NCBI RefSeq assembly: GCF_003318255.1
Contig: NZ_QOCF01000002.1
Span: 1 to 64,000 of the forward strand
Direction: 5' to 3'
DNA from: Ruegeria sp. A3M17
GTDB lineage: Bacteria; Pseudomonadota; Alphaproteobacteria; Rhodobacterales; Rhodobacteraceae
DNA length: 64,000 nucleotides
Position 1 is the stretch's first letter. Each line of letters begins with the position of its first letter. Shown piece by piece: positions 45,332-54,877 of the stretch. The notes below the pieces were generated by a model, which did not search any database, was not told the DNA's origin, and worked only from the letters and a program-made list of their open reading frames with translations. Made by a program: the position numbers and the translations under genes.

Positions 45332-46273
45332 CTAACGTTCACCGCGCCGGTAGGGTGCCATCAACGCCGCAGGTACTTCGGCTCTGCGGGCGACAAGGAC
45401 GAGCGCGACGATGGAAAGCACGTAAGGCGCCATCAGGAAGAGCTGGTAGGGTACGCCTTCAATCGCAGTCTGCAGCCGCAGCTGGTATGCATCGAAGAAT
45501 GAGAACAATACCGCGCCAATCAGCGCCTTGCCGGGTCGCCAGCTGGCGAAGACGACCAGCGCAATGCAAATCCAGCCACGCCCTTGAACCATACCCGGGA
45601 AAAAGCTGTTAAACGCCGTTGTCGTCAGGAAAGCCCCGCCCACCGCCATCAAAGCCGATCCGGCAACAACTGCGCCGATGCGGATGCGGATGGGGTTCAG
45701 CCCCTGTGCCTCAACCGCATGCGGGTTTTCACCGGTCATACGAATGGCCAGCCCCAAGGGTGTTCGGGCAAGAACATAAGCCATCGCAGCTACAGCAAAG
45801 AGCGCCAGGTAAGTCGGAAGGGCTTGGGAAAACAGGATCGGGCCGAGAATAGGTATGTCGGATAGCCCTGGAACGTTAAGTGGCTGAAAAGCCTCGATCG
45901 TTGGGGGAAGGTCACCCACTTCGACAAGGAGCCTGTAGAGGTAATAGGCCAAAGCGGATGCAAACAGCGTAATACCAAGCCCCGATACATGTTGCGAAAG
46001 CCCAAGTGGTACCGTCAGCATGGCATGCAGCAAGCCCATCGCCGCGCCGCAAAGGGCCGCAATCATCAGGCCCACGAGCAAAGGAGCGCCCATGTAGACG
46101 GCAAGCCAACCGCTCATCGCGCCCATAGTCATGATCCCTTCGATCCCCAGATTGAGCACGCCCGAACGTTCGCAGAGCAATGCGCCAAGAACGCCGAATA
46201 TGAGTGGGGTGGCAATACGCAACACGGAAGCCCACAGGCTGGTATTCAGCAGCAGATCAATAGCATCACTCAT
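45332..46273 (-). CDS. ABC transporter permease, nucleoside type (second)
   Basis: The 313-residue inner-membrane permease belongs to the BPD_transp_2 family found with BMP-type binding proteins. The N-terminal block LIFGVLGALLCERSGVLNLGIEGIMTMG (about 24-51) and the EAQGLNPIRIRIGAVVAGSALMAVGGAF block (about 190-215) are diagnostic. About nine or ten helices. It is the last gene of the six-gene minus-strand operon and overlaps its partner permease by four bases (46270-46273). Confidence 0.9.
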   Translation of the reverse strand: MSDAIDLLLNTSLWASVLRIATPLIFGVLGALLCERSGVLNLGIEGIMTMGAMSGWLAVYMGAPLLVGLMIAALCGAAMGLLHAMLTVPLGLSQHVSGLGITLFASALAYYLYRLLVEVGDLPPTIEAFQPLNVPGLSDIPILGPILFSQALPTYLALFAVAAMAYVLARTPLGLAIRMTGENPHAVEAQGLNPIRIRIGAVVAGSALMAVGGAFLTTTAFNSFFPGMVQGRGWICIALVVFASWRPGKALIGAVLFSFFDAYQLRLQTAIEGVPYQLFLMAPYVLSIVALVLVARRAEVPAALMAPYRRGER

Positions 46274-47319
46274 CGGCGCACCCGGTAGGTTGTGAAAAGA
46301 AGGGCCACGATCATAGTAAGCAAACAGAGCGCTACAATCACATCAGCGATGAAACTGGGAACACCGGTTGCGCGGCTCATGGCGTCGGCCCCGACGAAGA
46401 CTGTAGCAACGAAAACAGCGGCAGCAACGACCCCGGCCGGATGCAAAGCGGCGAGCATTGCGACAACGATGCCTGCATAGCCAAAACCGGGGCTCATGGT
46501 GGTCGTGACCCCTGCTGTAACACCCATGACTTCGACAGACCCGGCGAGCCCCGCCAGGGCGCCCGAAAGCAGAGCTACGCCCATGATCGTTCGGGGCAGG
46601 GATATTCCGGCAAAAGCGGCGGCACTGGCATTCAAACCTGCGGCGCGCGTTTCAGCACCAAAAACGGTACGCGCCAGGATCAGCCAAACGGCACCTGCTG
46701 CTGCGATGGCAAAAAGCAGCCCGATATGCAGACGCGTGCGCGGGATCAGATCCGGCAGACGAAAATCCCCGTCTACGGGCACAGAAGAGGGCCACCCAAA
46801 AGCCAACGGATCGCGCATCGGGCCTTCAATCATGAGGCCCACAAAAAGGATTACGATGAAGTTGAGCAGAAGGGTTGTCACCACCTCATCCACCCCGAAA
46901 CGCAGGCGTAAATAGGCAGGTCCCGCCAAAAGAGCCGCGCCCGCAGCCATGCCTGCCAGCATCAAAAGTGGAATACCAATCCATCCCGGAACCCCGAGCG
47001 AATGCCCGATCCAAGCGGTGACCAGCGCACCAACAAAGAACTGTCCCTCACCTCCGATGTTCCAAAGCCGTGCACGGAAGGCGACTGCCGCAGCAAGCCC
47101 TGTGAAAATGAGCGGTGTGGCGCGGGTCAGCATCTCGGTGATCGAAAGGCGTGAGCCAAGCGCACCGGTCAGCATTTCGCCATACGCCGTGAGCGGGTTT
47201 ACCCCAGCAGCGGCGATGAGACCCGCAGCCAGAAGCAATGCGATAAAGATCGCGGCCAGCGGCGCAATGACCACAAGGTACAGCGGTACATGTGTGCGTC
47301 GTTCAAGCCGCATCATCAT
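46270..47319 (-). CDS. ABC transporter permease, nucleoside type (first)
   Basis: The protein is the partner of the other permease, with the characteristic LIFTGLAAAVAFRARLWNIGGEGQFFVGAL block (about residue 75) and about ten helices. Three ATG codons follow GGAAGGAAG directly (47319, 47316, 47313); any may be used, and a further in-frame ATG is at 47334. The start region overlaps the end of the ATPase gene, which suggests coupled translation. The two permeases form the heteromeric channel. Confidence 0.88.
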   Translation of the reverse strand: MMMRLERRTHVPLYLVVIAPLAAIFIALLLAAGLIAAAGVNPLTAYGEMLTGALGSRLSITEMLTRATPLIFTGLAAAVAFRARLWNIGGEGQFFVGALVTAWIGHSLGVPGWIGIPLLMLAGMAAGAALLAGPAYLRLRFGVDEVVTTLLLNFIVILFVGLMIEGPMRDPLAFGWPSSVPVDGDFRLPDLIPRTRLHIGLLFAIAAAGAVWLILARTVFGAETRAAGLNASAAAFAGISLPRTIMGVALLSGALAGLAGSVEVMGVTAGVTTTMSPGFGYAGIVVAMLAALHPAGVVAAAVFVATVFVGADAMSRATGVPSFIADVIVALCLLTMIVALLFTTYRVRR

Positions 47320-48823
47320 CTTCCTTCCAGACACCCGCCATCATCAGGCCAAGGCGTTGCGGGTCAGCCTCGTCGGCGGATATGGGCTTTGACAAGCGCC
47401 CTTTAACGATGGCCTGGATCCGGTCTGACAGGGCCACGGCTTCTTCCAGTTCTTCCGAGATAAGTAGGATCGCGGCACCTTCGGCTCGTGCCGCCAAAAG
47501 CTCGGCATGAACGGCGGCAATTGCCCCTTCATCAAGGCCGCGCGTCGGCTGGTTGGCGAGCACAAAACGCGGTCCGTTGGTCAGGACCCGACCGAGGATC
47601 AGCTTTTGCATATTGCCGCCAGACAGCAACCTTGTTCGCGTGTCGGGATTGGCCCCACGGATATCAAAACGTTCAATCAGCCCTGAAGTGTACTCGCGGG
47701 CGGCACGTTGCCGGACAAAACCTCGCCGCGAAAACTCCGGTGTGCGCAGCCGTTCAAGCACTGCGTTTTCCCACAGGCTTAACTCGCCCACGACACCTTC
47801 TGCATGTCGGTCTTCCGGTACTCTGCCGGCCCCAGCGCGGATCATGCCGCGGGGCCCCAGCTGGCCGATATCTTCGTCCAGAAGTGCCAGTTGCCCGGCG
47901 CTTGGGTGAACCAATCCAGATAGCAGCCCGCCGAGCGAAGCCTGACCGTTGCCTGAAACGCCGACGATACCAAGAATCTCACCAGCGTGGACGGTGAATG
48001 ACACGTCATCCAGCCGCATTTCATCGTCCTCTTCCACGCGTACATTGTTTGCAATCAAGACCGGCGCTCCAATCTCATGGTCATGGCGCACGGGCCGTTC
48101 CACTTTGCGGCCAACCATCAGTTCCGCCAGCTCACCGGGGTTGGTTTCAGAGGTTTTGCGTTCTGCAACCATCTTGCCGCCACGAAGTACGGCCACACGG
48201 TCTGAGGCAGCCATGACCTCATGCAGTTTGTGGCTGATGAAGATAAGCGAGAGACCCTCTTTCGTCATGTCGCGCAGGGTCTCGAACAGGCGCATCGCCT
48301 CGGGTCGGGCCAAAACGGCAGTGGGTTCATCCAGGATCAGTATGCGCGCGTCGCGATAGAGTGCTTTCAGAATTTCGACACGCTGGCGTTCTCCCACGGA
48401 AAGCGACCGAACCTTGGCCTCGGGGTTCACGGGCAGACCAAACCGTTCTGCGATCTGCAGCAACTTCTTGCGGGCTTCGCTGCGGGCAGAACGTGCGCGT
48501 GTCAGGGACTCGGATCCAAGCATGACGTTTTCAAGAACGGTGAGGTTGCCCGCAAGCGTGAAGTGCTGATGCACCATGCCCACACCCACCTCGATTGCTG
48601 CGCGCGGCAGGCCCGGAGGCAGCTCTTCGCCGAACACCCTGACAGTGCCTGCGTCGGCTGCGTAATGGCCAAACAGGATATTCATCAGCGTCGTCTTGCC
48701 TGCGCCGTTTTCACCCAGAAGCGCAAGGATTTCTCCCTCCGCCAGTGTCAGCGTCACATCATCATTTGCGGTAAGCGTTCCAAAACGCTTGGTGATGCCA
48801 TGGAGCTCCAGAACCTTGGTCAT
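47303..48823 (-). CDS. ABC transporter ATP-binding protein, two-domain (nucleoside/sugar type)
   Basis: The start ATG at 48823 overlaps the amidase stop as ATGA. The 506-residue protein has two ABC domains. The first has Walker A GENGAGKTTLMN (about residue 37), signature LSVGERQRVEI and Walker B ILILDEPTA. The second has a degenerate Walker A region (GVSGNGQASL), signature LLSGGNMQK and FVLANQPTRGLD, as usual for RbsA/YufO-type ATPases. It powers import of the substrate carried by the BMP protein. Confidence 0.92.
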   Translation of the reverse strand: MTKVLELHGITKRFGTLTANDDVTLTLAEGEILALLGENGAGKTTLMNILFGHYAADAGTVRVFGEELPPGLPRAAIEVGVGMVHQHFTLAGNLTVLENVMLGSESLTRARSARSEARKKLLQIAERFGLPVNPEAKVRSLSVGERQRVEILKALYRDARILILDEPTAVLARPEAMRLFETLRDMTKEGLSLIFISHKLHEVMAASDRVAVLRGGKMVAERKTSETNPGELAELMVGRKVERPVRHDHEIGAPVLIANNVRVEEDDEMRLDDVSFTVHAGEILGIVGVSGNGQASLGGLLSGLVHPSAGQLALLDEDIGQLGPRGMIRAGAGRVPEDRHAEGVVGELSLWENAVLERLRTPEFSRRGFVRQRAAREYTSGLIERFDIRGANPDTRTRLLSGGNMQKLILGRVLTNGPRFVLANQPTRGLDEGAIAAVHAELLAARAEGAAILLISEELEEAVALSDRIQAIVKGRLSKPISADEADPQRLGLMMAGVWKEDDDAA

Positions 48824-50226
48824 GCGGGTAGGCCTGCGATTGGGGACGGAAAGGAAAGTGCGGGCGCGCGGGATTCGATAAGTGCACCCAGTTTTAACAG
48901 TGCGAAATCGGTGCCGGTGGGACCAATCAGTTGCACTCCGAGCGGCAGGCCGTTTGCCGTTCCACAAGGCAACGCCAAGGCAGGCAAGCCCGCTACATTG
49001 GCAAGTGCCGCGTTAGGGGCAAAGGCCTCCAGCCGCGCCATGTGTTCATCGGGGGAAGTGCCAGACAGATCCAAAGTGCCGACAACGGGCGGTGCAGACG
49101 ATAGGACCGGCATCAGGATGGCATCGGCGGAATTGAAAAGCTTGCGGGAGCGATGTGTCAGGCGTGCCAGCTGTCGCGAAGACGCAAAAAGCGCGGTGGC
49201 ATGTGTCGCACGACCCTCGGCGACCATGGCGGCGGCAAGTGGCGGGACCTGATCATCAGAAATTCTGAGCGCGGTCAGCCATTCAGCTAACGAAACAGCC
49301 AGTATGGTTCGGGCGATTTCATGAGCCTCAGCCCCAATCCGGTCGGGGGCACGAACATCATGCACTTCACAGCCTGCGTCGCGCAGCGCGTCGGCAGCAC
49401 CTTCCGCAGCTTTGCGCTGATCAGGTCCACAACGATCCGGCAATGCCACCGCGACACGGGGACGTTTTGGGAAGTGCACCGGGGCCATTGGCCGGACTAC
49501 AGCATGAAGGGCGGTCTCCACGTCGCGAACCGAGCGCGCCAAGACCAGCTCAGATGCTATGCCCATCAGGTGGTTGGCAAAATCAGGGCCTCCGGGCACC
49601 GCACCACGAGATGGCTTGAGCCCGGTCAAACCGCAACACGCAGCAGGTACTCTGATGGAGCCGGCTGCATCCGTGGCATGAGCAATGGCAACGATACCAC
49701 CCGCAACCGCAGCCGCAGCGCCGCCAGATGAGCCACCGGGTGTCAACGCGGGATTCCATGGATTTCGGGTCGCAGCCATGCCATCTGGTTCGCATGTCAG
49801 GGAAAGGCCGAATGCGGGTGTTGTAGTTAAGCCAAATGGGATCAATCCAGTTTGGCGCAAATCCTGTAACAGGCGATTGTCACTTTCGGGTTTACGCGCT
49901 TGTGCTCGGATTGCTGCGGATCCTGCCGCAGCAGGTAGCCCTTTTGCGAAACCACCGAGGTCTTTCACCAAAAACGGAACCCCATGAAATGGACCGCGCT
50001 GGTCAGATGGCAATGCGTCTGCTGCCCTTGCCCCGGCGCGCGCCATGTCTTCGTCCAGAAATGCCACGGCCCCCAAATCCGACTGCGCGTGGCAGGCAGA
50101 AAGACTTGCCTCCATTACGTCAACGGCAGTGATCTGCCCTGCCGTAATGGCAGCCGCAAGAACCGTGGCATCGGTCACGTCAAAGCCCGCGGGATCAGGA
50201 GGGCTCGCTTTCGTCGATCGGAACAT
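48820..50226 (-). CDS. Amidase (amidase-signature family)
   Basis: The 468-residue enzyme hydrolyses an amide bond. The catalytic Ser-Ser-Lys residues are visible: Lys in FLVKDLGG (about 75), the serine-rich TPGGSSGGAAAAVAGG (about 150) and the nucleophile region DAAGSIRVPA (about 175). No signal peptide is present, so it is cytoplasmic. The start at 50226 is tentative, since it overlaps the binding-protein gene by 32 bases. Within this operon it probably acts on the imported compound or on the product of the deaminase-like enzyme; the substrate is unknown. Confidence 0.87.
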   Translation of the reverse strand: MFRSTKASPPDPAGFDVTDATVLAAAITAGQITAVDVMEASLSACHAQSDLGAVAFLDEDMARAGARAADALPSDQRGPFHGVPFLVKDLGGFAKGLPAAAGSAAIRAQARKPESDNRLLQDLRQTGLIPFGLTTTPAFGLSLTCEPDGMAATRNPWNPALTPGGSSGGAAAAVAGGIVAIAHATDAAGSIRVPAACCGLTGLKPSRGAVPGGPDFANHLMGIASELVLARSVRDVETALHAVVRPMAPVHFPKRPRVAVALPDRCGPDQRKAAEGAADALRDAGCEVHDVRAPDRIGAEAHEIARTILAVSLAEWLTALRISDDQVPPLAAAMVAEGRATHATALFASSRQLARLTHRSRKLFNSADAILMPVLSSAPPVVGTLDLSGTSPDEHMARLEAFAPNAALANVAGLPALALPCGTANGLPLGVQLIGPTGTDFALLKLGALIESRAPALSFPSPIAGLPA

Positions 50227-51178
50227 CCCATTCGCCGGATTGGATCGCGGCCTGTTTGGCCTCCATCGCCGGGATGGCGCCAGCAGGCACTTCATCGGCG
50301 ACATAGATCAGTTCATTGCCGCCATAGGCCATGAAGGAATATTCCGTGTAGTTGCGCCCCGTTGGATTACCGGCTTGAACGTCCGCTACGATGGCCTCGA
50401 TAGTAGGACCGTAATTCCAGATCGCGTTGGCAAAGACTGTACCCGGATAGCGCGGTGTATAGTCAATAAGCGAACCGATGGCCTTCACGCCCCGCGCTTG
50501 GGCGGCATCCGCGGTGCCAATGCGCTCACCGAACAGGACATCTGCGCCCGCATCGATCTGGGCAATCGCAGCTTCTTGCGCGCGGGCCGGATCAAACCAT
50601 GCTCCGATAAAGCCGTTGACGAAGGTGGCCTCTGGGTTCACCTCAGTCACCCCCATTCGGAAGGCATTGATCAACAAGTTCACTTCGGGGATCGGATAAC
50701 CGCCGACCGAACCAAAGACATTGCTTTCTGACATTTGGCCCGCAAGCATCCCGGCCAAATAGGCGGCTTCGTGGTTGCGGGTGCCGAAGACGCCGAAATT
50801 GTCCCCTTCCGGCCCACCGGAAGAGCCCATGAGGAAAGCGGTATCCGGGTAATCGCCCGCCACTTCGCGTGCTTCGCGTTCCACGGCGTAGGATTCGCCC
50901 CAAATGATTTGCGCACCACCTTCGGCATACTCGCGCATCGCGCGGGGATAGTCGGTCGGAGCCACACCTTCCGAGAACTCATACTCGATCAGACCAGCAT
51001 CGGCGGCCTCCTGCATCGCAATGTGGATACGACTGTTCCACGCGTTTTCGACCGGAGACATATGCACGCCAGCGACTCGGGTCGCAGGTTGTGCGTTCAC
51101 GCGACGGACATAAGCCGGCAGGGCCAGCGTGGCCGCAGCGCCGACCATGAGTTGACGGCGGGTTGTGGTGAGTTTCAT
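50195..51178 (-). CDS. BMP-family substrate-binding protein
   Basis: The 327-residue periplasmic binding protein belongs to the BMP (PnrA/Med) lipoprotein-like family that binds purine nucleosides in characterised members. It has an N-terminal TRRQLM followed by a hydrophobic stretch and cleavage after VNA, which looks like a weak Tat-type signal. Blocks such as FLMGSSGGPEGDNFGVFGTRNHEAAYLAGMLAG (about 95-130) and FVNGFIGAWFDPARAQEAA are typical. GAGGA precedes ATG. It is the second gene in the operon. Confidence 0.88.
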   Translation of the reverse strand: MKLTTTRRQLMVGAAATLALPAYVRRVNAQPATRVAGVHMSPVENAWNSRIHIAMQEAADAGLIEYEFSEGVAPTDYPRAMREYAEGGAQIIWGESYAVEREAREVAGDYPDTAFLMGSSGGPEGDNFGVFGTRNHEAAYLAGMLAGQMSESNVFGSVGGYPIPEVNLLINAFRMGVTEVNPEATFVNGFIGAWFDPARAQEAAIAQIDAGADVLFGERIGTADAAQARGVKAIGSLIDYTPRYPGTVFANAIWNYGPTIEAIVADVQAGNPTGRNYTEYSFMAYGGNELIYVADEVPAGAIPAMEAKQAAIQSGEWDVPIDESEPS

Positions 51179-51217
51179 TGGTAGATCCTCTTCTGTTGGT
51201 GGCGATTGTTCTTGTTC

Positions 51218-52519
51218 TTAAGCTTCCTGAGTATTGGGCCTGGGCGCGTAATCTGCGGGATCCAGGGTCGTGGGGCGGCCGGGCAACGAAAGCGCGGCCA
51301 TTCGGGGTTCTGTGCGCGCCAACACCTTTCCGTTTTTGATTACGGCAAGGCGGGTGGGTTTCATGCGAACAGCTTCAATCGGATCACGCGCCTGCAGTAC
51401 AACCATACTGGCAGGGCCGCCCTCGCGGATTGTCGGGTCGGGCAGGCCCATGGCTTTGGCGCCATTTTGGGTTACCGATGTGAATGCCCATTCCATCGCT
51501 TCTCGGGAAGTCATCGGTACCGCGTGCACACCCATATGGGCCACTTCCAGCATGTCGGCGGACCCGAGCGAATACCACGGGTCCATTGTGCAATCCTGCC
51601 CGAAGGCAACGTTTACGCCGGCAGCGCGCAGCTCTGGCACGCGGGTCAGGCCTCGGCGGCGCGGATAGGTGTCCGAACGCCCTTGCAGCGTGATGTTGAT
51701 CAGAGGGTTGGGTACCACGTTCATACCGCTTTCTGCGATGAGCGGGATTAGCTTCGATGCATAGTAGTTGTCATAAGAATGCATCGCAGTGACGTGGCTT
51801 GCAGTTACACGGCCCCCAAGCCCAAGGCGCGTAGTCTCAAAGGCCAACGTTTCTACGTGGCGTGACATAGGATCGTCGCTTTCGTCGCAATGCAAGTCCA
51901 GCATCAGGCCGCGGTCCGCCGCTATCTTGGCCAGTCTTGTGACCGATCGTGCCCCATCCGACATCGTGCGTTCAAAATGTGGGATCCCGCCCACGACATC
52001 GACGCCCATATCGAGAGCCTGGATCAGGTTTCTCTCTGCGTTTTCTGATCGGTAAAGGCCATCTTGCGGGAATGCCACCAGTTGCAGGTCGATATAGGGG
52101 GCAACCTGTTTACGTACCTCCAAGAGCGCTTCAACACCCACCAATGGAGTGGATGAAACATCCACGTGGGAACGGATGGCCAGCAACCCCTGCGACACGG
52201 CAAGGTCGCAATAGCGCATGGCCCGCTCAATCACTGCTTCGGGTGTCAGCAGGGGCTTCAACTCACCCCAAAGCGCGATGCCCTCCAAAAGCGTGCCCGA
52301 GACATTCATGCGCGGCAACCCTAAGCTCAGGGTCGCATCCATATGGAAGTGCGGGTCCGTAAAAGGAGGGGAAACCAAGCGCCCACCTGCGTTGATCTCT
52401 TCTTGCGCGTCAGCCTTGATATCAGGCGCAATTTGCGCGACGCGGTCTCCCTTGATCGCGATATCTACCGGCCCGCTGCCATCCGGCAGGCAGGCCTGTC
52501 TGATGATTATGTCGAGCAT
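51218..52519 (-). CDS. Cytosine-deaminase-like amidohydrolase
   Basis: The start at 52519 follows GGGGGTAG. The 433-residue enzyme of the amidohydrolase superfamily has the metal-binding HFHMD (about residue 58), HCDESDD (about 212), HVTAMHSYDNYYASKLIPL (about 242) and the aspartate in FGQDCTMDPWYSLGSADM (about 310), the set found in cytosine deaminase and its relatives, which also act on creatinine and N-isopropylammelide. It is the first gene of the operon. The likely role is hydrolytic deamination of a base-like compound; the substrate is unproven. Confidence 0.86.
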   Translation of the reverse strand: MLDIIIRQACLPDGSGPVDIAIKGDRVAQIAPDIKADAQEEINAGGRLVSPPFTDPHFHMDATLSLGLPRMNVSGTLLEGIALWGELKPLLTPEAVIERAMRYCDLAVSQGLLAIRSHVDVSSTPLVGVEALLEVRKQVAPYIDLQLVAFPQDGLYRSENAERNLIQALDMGVDVVGGIPHFERTMSDGARSVTRLAKIAADRGLMLDLHCDESDDPMSRHVETLAFETTRLGLGGRVTASHVTAMHSYDNYYASKLIPLIAESGMNVVPNPLINITLQGRSDTYPRRRGLTRVPELRAAGVNVAFGQDCTMDPWYSLGSADMLEVAHMGVHAVPMTSREAMEWAFTSVTQNGAKAMGLPDPTIREGGPASMVVLQARDPIEAVRMKPTRLAVIKNGKVLARTEPRMAALSLPGRPTTLDPADYAPRPNTQEA

Positions 52520-52965
52520 CCATCTACCCCCAAATTTGACCGCATGGTAAAAAGTATTCTGCAAGAATGCTAATAGTTTTTGTTGCACTTCCGGATCCAG
52601 TGTTTCCGCTAGTCTCGGTGCGTGCCTATAACCAAGGCTTGTGTTGACCCTTCTTGGAAGCTGAAGCTGACATAACGATCAACTTTCGTTTTTGGGATTT
52701 TGCGTTGCAGAACTGCTAATTTTTGCAAAGGTCGGTTCACGCTGGGAATCTGTCCGTTTCAGCAGATTGCCGATCCGGACTCTTGATCCAGCGGATCCGC
52801 AGTTTTCTTGCAAGCAGAAAAATACTTCGTAACAGAATCAAAACACTGGGAAACGCGATTTCGTCAACTTCGGCTTGTAGTGTGCAAAACAACCGGCGTT
52901 AAGAAGGTGAAGATCAGTGCAGGAAATTTCGTTGCATGTGAAACAAAGCGGACATATAGTTTCGT
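52520..52965. other. Divergent regulatory region between deaminase operon and marR
   Basis: No gene is recognised. The region must hold the promoter of the six-gene operon (minus) and of marR (plus). An inverted repeat at 52931-52972 straddles the marR start. Confidence 0.45.
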
Positions 52966-52972
52966 ATGCAAC
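52931..52972. promoter_or_regulatory. MarR operator at its own gene
   Basis: GTTGCATGTGAAAC (52931-52944) and GTTTCGTATGCAAC (52959-52972) match as inverted arms at 12 of 14 positions, 14 bases apart. The second arm covers the marR ATG. The same arms recur in front of the MBL gene at 60633-60665. Confidence 0.65.
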
Positions 52973-53394
52973 TAGATTCCTTCTTTCCCTATCGCCTCGC
53001 CGTGGCGTCCGAAGCGTTCTCACGAAAACTCACGGAAGTATACCAGCGCGAATTCGGGCTATCACGGGAGGAATGGCGCCTGCTTTTTCTACTTGCCAAT
53101 GCCAAAAGCCTGACCTCTCTTGAACTCTCGCAACGCACCACTCTGGATAAGGTTCAAGTCAGCCGGGCCGCGCAGAGGCTTGACGATAAAGGTTTGATAA
53201 CCAGAGCAATTTCCGAAGAAGATCGCCGGATAAGGGTTTATCATTGTACGCCGGAAGGCCATCGGCGTTTCGAACAGTTGCTGCCACAAGTCGATGCTTG
53301 CGCGCAAGGGATGCTGAATTCCATGTCGGCCGAGGACCGTGCAGCACTGGACCGAGGCGTGACTGCGCTGCTTAAGGCCGCGTCGGTGACATAG
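52966..53394 (+). CDS. MarR-family transcriptional regulator
   Basis: The 142-residue winged-helix protein has the MarR pattern: EFGLSREEWRLLFLLANAKSLTSLELSQRTTLDKVQVSRAAQRLDDKGLITR (about 28-80), then the wing with EEDRRIRVYHCTPEG. A sequence palindrome covers its own start and is repeated upstream of the MBL-fold gene, which begins the aromatic catabolic operon. It is most likely a ligand-released repressor of that operon and of itself, responding to an aromatic acid. Confidence 0.85.
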   Translation: MQLDSFFPYRLAVASEAFSRKLTEVYQREFGLSREEWRLLFLLANAKSLTSLELSQRTTLDKVQVSRAAQRLDDKGLITRAISEEDRRIRVYHCTPEGHRRFEQLLPQVDACAQGMLNSMSAEDRAALDRGVTALLKAASVT

Positions 53395-53550
53395 GTACGT
53401 AAGCCAATCTGCGCAACTCAGGCCATCTGGAGCGCTGGCTGCCGACCGGCGTAGAAATCCGCGTATTCGGTGACGCGGAAGGGCATTGCCATCTCGGCCG
53501 AGTTGACACCGTCGACCTAGAAGAGAATGAGGTCTGCCAGTGTGTTTCTC

Positions 53551-54183
53551 TCAGGAGGCGTCGAGTTGGTTTTCAGGTCGGGCGGCGTCGAAAGCGGGCA
53601 GGGTGAATGCGCGTTCTTCGATCTCAAGCAGACGGTCGAATGGAGCCATATCGACGCCCCAGCGATGTGCATTGTAAAGCTGCGCGACAAGGCAGATATC
53701 GGCAAGGTCCGGCTTGTCACCAAAACTGAAGGTGGTGTTAGCTGGCAAAAGCGCTTGGTAGGCATGGAAACCTTCGGTCATCCAATGCCGGAACCACTCG
53801 ATCCCATCCTCAGCCGTAAGCCCGTACCGGGACTTCAGATGCGCGGTGACTCTAAGGTTGTTAACCGGATGTATGTCCATCGCGATGGTATGGGCCGCAG
53901 CCTGTACCCGCGCACGCTCGAACGGGTCTACCGGCAGGAACCTAGGTTCGGGTATAGTGGCGTCGAGATAATCGATGATCGCAAGTGATTGGGTGAATAC
54001 ACGACCGTCCTCAAGGATCAGCGTAGGGACGCCCTTCCCGGGGTTCAACGCGACATAGTCCGGCGCGCGTTGTTCTCCGGCAACAAGGTTGACCGGAACT
54101 GTTTCATAGGAAACACCCTTGAGATTCAGTGCGATCCGGACCCGGAAAGAGGTCGTCGAGCGCCAATAGCCGTATAGTTTCAT
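53551..54183 (-). CDS. Maleylacetoacetate/maleylpyruvate isomerase-like GST
   Basis: ATG at 54183 follows AAGGAAG. The 210-residue zeta-class glutathione transferase starts MKLYGYWRSTTSFRVRIAL, with the SxxS-type catalytic serines, and contains LNPGKGVPTLILEDGRVFTQSLAIIDYLD (glutathione-binding) and the C-terminal block KPDLADICLVAQLYNAHRWGVD. Such enzymes isomerise maleylacetoacetate or maleylpyruvate to the fumaryl form in homogentisate or gentisate breakdown. It is the last gene of the operon; the FAH-family genes upstream could use its product. Confidence 0.85.
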   Translation of the reverse strand: MKLYGYWRSTTSFRVRIALNLKGVSYETVPVNLVAGEQRAPDYVALNPGKGVPTLILEDGRVFTQSLAIIDYLDATIPEPRFLPVDPFERARVQAAAHTIAMDIHPVNNLRVTAHLKSRYGLTAEDGIEWFRHWMTEGFHAYQALLPANTTFSFGDKPDLADICLVAQLYNAHRWGVDMAPFDRLLEIEERAFTLPAFDAARPENQLDAS

Positions 54184-54268
54184 GACTTCCTTGTTTTGTG
54201 GTAAACCGTCTCGGATTTTGCCAAAGATAGGTTCCCGCGCCGGAAACCCATCCGGCACGGGACGCCCG

Positions 54269-54814
54269 TCAGGCAGACTTGTTGAGTTCTTTGGCATGCA
54301 GCCAATCGGCATGTTTCGGAGCTTTCTTGGTCTTCGACCACTCGTCCAACATAAGCCATTTCACTTCGTCCATGCGCTCCAGCAGCGCTTCTTCTTCCGG
54401 GTCCGGGCAGGCCAGTTCGATACGATGGCCGGAAGGATCAAAGAAGTAGATAGAGTGGAAAATCGAATGGTCGGTCACGCCGAGTACTTCGACGCCATTA
54501 GCTTCCAGATGGTCCTTGAACTGAAGCAGCGTTTCACGATCCTTCACCTTGAAGGCGATGTGCTGCACCCAGATAGGGGTATTGGGATCCCGGCCCATTT
54601 CCGGCTTCGTGGGTAGCTCGAAGAAGGCCAGAACGTTCCCATTCCCGGCGTCCAAAAACAGATGCATGTAGGGGTCCGGCTCATGCGTCGATGGGACGTG
54701 ATCTTCGGCGATGGCCAGGATGAAGTCCATGTTCAGCATTTTTCCATACCATTCGACCGTCTCTTTTGCGTCTTTGCAGCGGTAAGCGACGTGATGGATC
54801 TTCTCGATTTTCAT
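54269..54814 (-). CDS. VOC (glyoxalase/dioxygenase fold) protein
   Basis: The 181-residue metal-binding protein has IHHVAYRCKDAKETVEWY at the start (first His ligand near residue 7), the middle YMHLFLDAGNGNVLAFFEL (His ligand near 51, Glu after) and a second half QHIAFKVKDRETLL..FFDPSGHRIELACPD. Single-repeat pairs of this size may be dioxygenases, isomerases or ring-cleaving enzymes. In this operon, next to an aromatic hydroxylase and without a separate ring-cleaving dioxygenase in view, it is a candidate ring-cleavage enzyme. This last point is inference. Confidence 0.72.
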   Translation of the reverse strand: MKIEKIHHVAYRCKDAKETVEWYGKMLNMDFILAIAEDHVPSTHEPDPYMHLFLDAGNGNVLAFFELPTKPEMGRDPNTPIWVQHIAFKVKDRETLLQFKDHLEANGVEVLGVTDHSIFHSIYFFDPSGHRIELACPDPEEEALLERMDEVKWLMLDEWSKTKKAPKHADWLHAKELNKSA

Positions 54815-54877
54815 CGATTTCTCCTTTCCGAGGGTGCAGTTTTCAAGGCCAAGGCAACGTACGGTCGCCTCAGGCGG

